Origin: UBA8437 sp003445035 | Lineage (GTDB): Bacteria; Planctomycetota; Planctomycetia; Planctomycetales; Planctomycetaceae | Reading direction: 5' to 3' | Assembly (NCBI GenBank): GCA_937901285.1 | Contig: CALCHI010000152.1 | Location: forward strand, 1 to 9,393 | Length of the DNA: 9,393 bases | Shown here: one piece after another, positions 6,497-9,393 of the stretch | How the letters are laid out: every line of letters begins with the position of its first letter | Position numbering within the stretch: the stretch's first letter is position 1 | Made by a program: the position numbers and the translations under genes | The notes under the pieces: model-generated | What the model saw: only the letters and a program-made list of their open reading frames with translations | Told to the model about the DNA's origin: nothing | Database searches by the model: none

Positions 6497-7894
6497 ATGA
6501 AAACACCTATCGCGTCCCTGGACCGTCGAAGGTTCATCCATGGTTCCGGAGTCGCCCTGGCATTGCCGTTGTTCGAATCGTTTTCCGGGTTGGCCGATGC
6601 CGCCGAAGATCCGGCCAGAAAATCGCGATTCGCGTGCTTCTACCTGCCCGACGGAGTGCCGATGCCGCTGGCCAAGGACCCGGCCCACAAGGACTGGTCC
6701 TGGTTTCCTCATGGGAGCGGAAAGAAATTCACCTTCACCAAGTGCCTGGAACCGCTGGAGCCGTTGCGGGGCGAGGTGACGGTGCTGTCCGGCCTGTCGC
6801 ATCCCTCGGTACGGAGCATCCACGGCCATTCCAATGCCGACCAGTTCCTCACCGGAGCGGCAACCGGACCCCGGGGCGGATACCGGAACTCGATCTCGCT
6901 GGACCAGGAATTTGCCGCCCACGTCGGAGATCAGACCCGCTTTTCGTCACTGGTCCTGTCGACCGACGGCGGCACGGGAACTCCGCGAGGTGCCCACACC
7001 GTGTCATTCAACCGGGGTGGCCGCGCCATTCCGGCCGAGCACAGGCCGAAACAGATCTTCGACATGCTGTTCGTCAAGAGTGACGGCGATGCGGCGCGTC
7101 GACTCGCGCTCAGTCAAAGTGCGCTCGACGACCTGCTGGCCGATGCCCGTTCCCTGCGGCGAACGCTCTCCGGCCGTGACCAGAAAACGCTGGACGAGTA
7201 TCTCCAGTCGGTTCGCGACACCGAGATCAAGGTCGAAAAAGCCAAGCGGTGGATGAACATCCCGCTCCCCAAGGTCGACGTCGATCACCTGAAGCTCGAC
7301 ATCACTCCGAAAGATCCGAAGGTCTATCTGCAGACGATGTTCGAACTGATCTATCTCGCATTCAAGACCGATTCCACCCGCATCGCGACCTACCAGCTCG
7401 GCCGGGAAAACGGCGTCGGCATCAGCGACTACCTGGCTCGAGCGGTCGGATTCAACCTGACGCACCAGCTCTCGCACAACACGAAGAACCCCGGTGGCTG
7501 GAAGAACTTCGGCGTCTACTGCCGGTTCATCAGCGAAGAACTCGGTCGCTTCATTAGCAAGCTGAAAGCGACACCCGAGCCCGCCGGCAAGGGCAACATG
7601 CTGGACAACACGCTTGTCCTGTTCGGTTCCGCCTCGAGTGCCTTCCATCTCTCTCGCAACTACCCGTTGATCCTGGCCGGTGGAAAGAACATGGGGTTCA
7701 AGCACGGCCAGTATCTCAACTACGCGGGCGACAACCCGGCGGGTGGCCCCTGGAACGGCGGCAGAGAACCATGGCAGAAGGAGATCACTCACGAGGACAT
7801 CCCGCTGTCAAATCTCTTTGTCACCATGCTGCAGCGGCTGGGCGTCAAGGCCGACAGGTTCTCCGACAGTACCGGAACACTGAACGCCGTTTAG
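6497..7894 (+). CDS. DUF1552 family protein, Tat-exported
   Basis: The 465-residue protein starts at the ATG at 6497, with GGAAAG about ten bases upstream. A twin-arginine signal, LDRRRFIHGSGVALALPLF, sits at 8-26. Family features are FYLPDGVPM (48-56), the histidine-containing block SHPSVRSIHGHSNADQFLTG (101-120), and in the C-terminal part NYPLILAGG followed by GFKHGQYL and HEDIPLSNLFVTMLQRLGV. DUF1552 proteins are almost always encoded next to the DUF1592-type cytochrome, as here, and are thought to work with it after export; no reaction is established. The frame is open back to a TTG at 6419, but that would overlap the cytochrome gene and bury the Tat signal. The length and both termini look intact. 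Confidence 0.94.
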   Translation: MKTPIASLDRRRFIHGSGVALALPLFESFSGLADAAEDPARKSRFACFYLPDGVPMPLAKDPAHKDWSWFPHGSGKKFTFTKCLEPLEPLRGEVTVLSGLSHPSVRSIHGHSNADQFLTGAATGPRGGYRNSISLDQEFAAHVGDQTRFSSLVLSTDGGTGTPRGAHTVSFNRGGRAIPAEHRPKQIFDMLFVKSDGDAARRLALSQSALDDLLADARSLRRTLSGRDQKTLDEYLQSVRDTEIKVEKAKRWMNIPLPKVDVDHLKLDITPKDPKVYLQTMFELIYLAFKTDSTRIATYQLGRENGVGISDYLARAVGFNLTHQLSHNTKNPGGWKNFGVYCRFISEELGRFISKLKATPEPAGKGNMLDNTLVLFGSASSAFHLSRNYPLILAGGKNMGFKHGQYLNYAGDNPAGGPWNGGREPWQKEITHEDIPLSNLFVTMLQRLGVKADRFSDSTGTLNAV

Positions 7895-7943
7895 TAACGA
7901 CTGGAACGGCATCTCCTCCACATCACATTTTGAAGCTGGTCAC

Positions 7944-9347
7944 ATGAACGACTTCCAGTTGAACCGTCGACAGGCGCTCATCGCCAGCGGACTGGGCACG
8001 TTGAGCCTGGGCATGCCCGGCATGGTCATGGGCAGTGACAAGGTCGACGCCTCGGGCAAGGCCGTGGCATCGGACAAGTGCTGCATCTTCGTCCTGCTGT
8101 GCGGTGGTCCGAGTCACGTTGACACCTGGGACATGAAACCCGAGGCCCCGGTGGACTTTCGCGGGCCCTACGAGCCAATCGCGACCCGGGTCCCGGGAAT
8201 GCGAATCAACGAGATGCACACCCGGTTGGCCCAGTTGACCGACCACTTCACGCTCATCAATTCGATGTCGCATCCCGGAGCGATCAGCAATCACTTCGAC
8301 GCGATGCACAACCTGCTCAGCGGTCAGTCGGACCGTCGTGTGCAGAATGGCCGGCCGAACGACCAGCCCTACATGGGCTCCTTCATCGCCAAGCACAAGC
8401 CCAGCACGCGGAACTTCGTTTCCAACGCCTGGCTGATCAAGTGCGTGGGACCGCCGGTCTTCTGTGCACCCAACATTGGCATCGGCGGCTACCTGGGCTC
8501 GGCCTACGCACCGGTGTTTGTCGGTTCGGCCAAGAACCACCCGGCGATGGAGAACTTCGAACCGCCGCGGATCTACAACCCGTACGACGAGGCCCGGTTC
8601 GAAGAGCGCAAGTCGCTGCTGGCGAGCCTGGAATCGCCCATCCTGGACAAGGACCAGCAGGTGAGAGACTGGTCGGACCTGCGAGAAAAGACCTACGACG
8701 CCCTGACCCGCCAGGAGGGTCGGGAGGCGTTTGACCTGGACCGTGAACCGCAAAGCGTTCGTGATCGCTACGGCATGCATCCGATCGGACAGAACCTGTT
8801 GCTGGCACGTCGGATGGTCGAATCGGGCGTCCGTTTCGTGACGGTCAACGGTTGGACCGGACAGGCCGATCACGACAAGAAAGGCCCTCCGAGCAGCAGT
8901 TGGGACATGCACGGCGGCAACATGGGCATGGGCAACGCGTTCGGAACCGGCTCCTACGGCATGGGCTTTTGCCTGCCCCGACTCGACCAGGCACTCGCCG
9001 GCCTGCTCTCGGATCTCAGTGAACGAGGGATGCTCGAGAAGACGCTGGTGGTCGTGACCGGCGAATTCGGCCGCACGCCGTTCGTGCTGAAGCAGAACCC
9101 ACCCGGCCGACAGCACTGGCCGAAGTGTTTCTCGTCGATCCTGGCCGGCGGAGGCATTGCCGGAGGGAACGTCTACGGCAAGTCCAACCGCAAGGGCGAA
9201 TACCCGATAAGGGATCGCATCCGCCCCGAGGAACTGGCCGCAACGGTCTATCACGCCCTGGACATCCCGATCAACGACCCGCAGGACGCCAGCGGCATTT
9301 CTCGTTCGCTGACGACCGGCAAACCGGTCCTGGACCTGTTCGGCTAA
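7944..9347 (+). CDS. DUF1501 family protein, Tat-exported (second copy)
   Basis: This 467-residue protein begins at the ATG at 7944, 49 bases after the DUF1552 gene. The N-terminus LNRRQALIASGLGTLSLGMPG (6-26) is a twin-arginine-type signal. The family core is GGPSHVDTWDMKP (54-66). The C-terminal motifs are GEFGRTP (373-379), GRQHWP (388-393) and ILAGGGIAGGNVYGKS, then RPEELAATVYHALDIP. A glycine- and methionine-rich segment, HGGNMGMGNAFGTGSYGMGF, precedes the last third. No strong Shine-Dalgarno is visible before the start, so translation may depend on the upstream gene. It closes the plus-strand cluster as far as the window shows. Compared with the other DUF1501 protein in this window it has the more usual HVDTWD form of the core motif, and the two are clearly diverged rather than recent duplicates. 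Confidence 0.95.
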   Translation: MNDFQLNRRQALIASGLGTLSLGMPGMVMGSDKVDASGKAVASDKCCIFVLLCGGPSHVDTWDMKPEAPVDFRGPYEPIATRVPGMRINEMHTRLAQLTDHFTLINSMSHPGAISNHFDAMHNLLSGQSDRRVQNGRPNDQPYMGSFIAKHKPSTRNFVSNAWLIKCVGPPVFCAPNIGIGGYLGSAYAPVFVGSAKNHPAMENFEPPRIYNPYDEARFEERKSLLASLESPILDKDQQVRDWSDLREKTYDALTRQEGREAFDLDREPQSVRDRYGMHPIGQNLLLARRMVESGVRFVTVNGWTGQADHDKKGPPSSSWDMHGGNMGMGNAFGTGSYGMGFCLPRLDQALAGLLSDLSERGMLEKTLVVVTGEFGRTPFVLKQNPPGRQHWPKCFSSILAGGGIAGGNVYGKSNRKGEYPIRDRIRPEELAATVYHALDIPINDPQDASGISRSLTTGKPVLDLFG

Positions 9348-9393
9348 TCGGCAAGGTCACTCACAGGGTGGCCAGCGGACCGGCCGACACCGC
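9348..9393. other. Short downstream tail with a weak hairpin
   Basis: These 46 bases follow the second DUF1501 gene. A six-pair stem, GGTCAC (9355-9360) with GTGGCC (9368-9373), containing one G-U pair, encloses a seven-base loop. There is no T-tract, so a terminator cannot be claimed. No gene start is visible before the window ends. Confidence 0.2.

Noticed and set aside
4696..6537. A 613-codon open frame on the minus strand opposite the cytochrome gene
   Set aside because: It is antisense to a gene with clear domains and two haem motifs, and its translation shows no known motif. Third-position G+C bias explains the lack of stops. The same applies to minus-strand frames at 7923-9254, 7004-7792 and 3388-4620.
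9355..9373. Hairpin after the last gene as a terminator
   Set aside because: The stem is only six pairs with one G-U, and no T-tract follows.

Overview
The window comes from a member of the Planctomycetota. Almost every gene belongs to a family that is strongly expanded in that phylum: DUF1549/PSCyt2, DUF1501 (two copies), a PSCyt1-DUF1587-DUF1595-DUF1592-DUF1588-DUF1585 multidomain cytochrome, and DUF1552. The DNA is G+C-rich with strong third-position bias, which leaves long antisense frames open by chance. Genus cannot be read from the sequence. I see no tRNA, rRNA, CRISPR array, insertion sequence or phage gene.

Layout: two gene clusters diverge from a short control region at about 3516-3678. 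The minus-strand cluster runs right to left. It holds a small membrane protein of unknown function (3036-3515), a Tat-exported DUF1501 protein (1532-2947), a secreted leucine-rich-repeat protein with a C-terminal domain resembling the beta domain of the von Hippel-Lindau tumour suppressor (VHL; 600-1490), and the N-terminal part of a DUF1549 protein cut by the window edge (1-603). The last two overlap by four bases (ATGA). The plus-strand cluster holds a 923-residue exported cytochrome with two CxxCH haem sites (3679-6450), a Tat-exported DUF1552 protein (6497-7894) and a second Tat-exported DUF1501 protein (7944-9347).

How they may work together: each arm pairs PSCyt/PSD-type proteins with Tat-exported DUF1501 or DUF1552 proteins, a gene pairing typical of planctomycetes. 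All products except the small membrane protein carry export signals, so the locus encodes a periplasmic or cell-surface apparatus. The biochemical role of these families is not established; links to handling complex extracellular polymers are hypotheses. 

The most unusual element is the LRR-VHL protein. It keeps the VHL fold signature and four of the five residues that form the hydroxyproline pocket of human VHL. It lies between the DUF1501 and DUF1549 genes, which suggests it is a recognition or adaptor part of the same machine. That role is inference.
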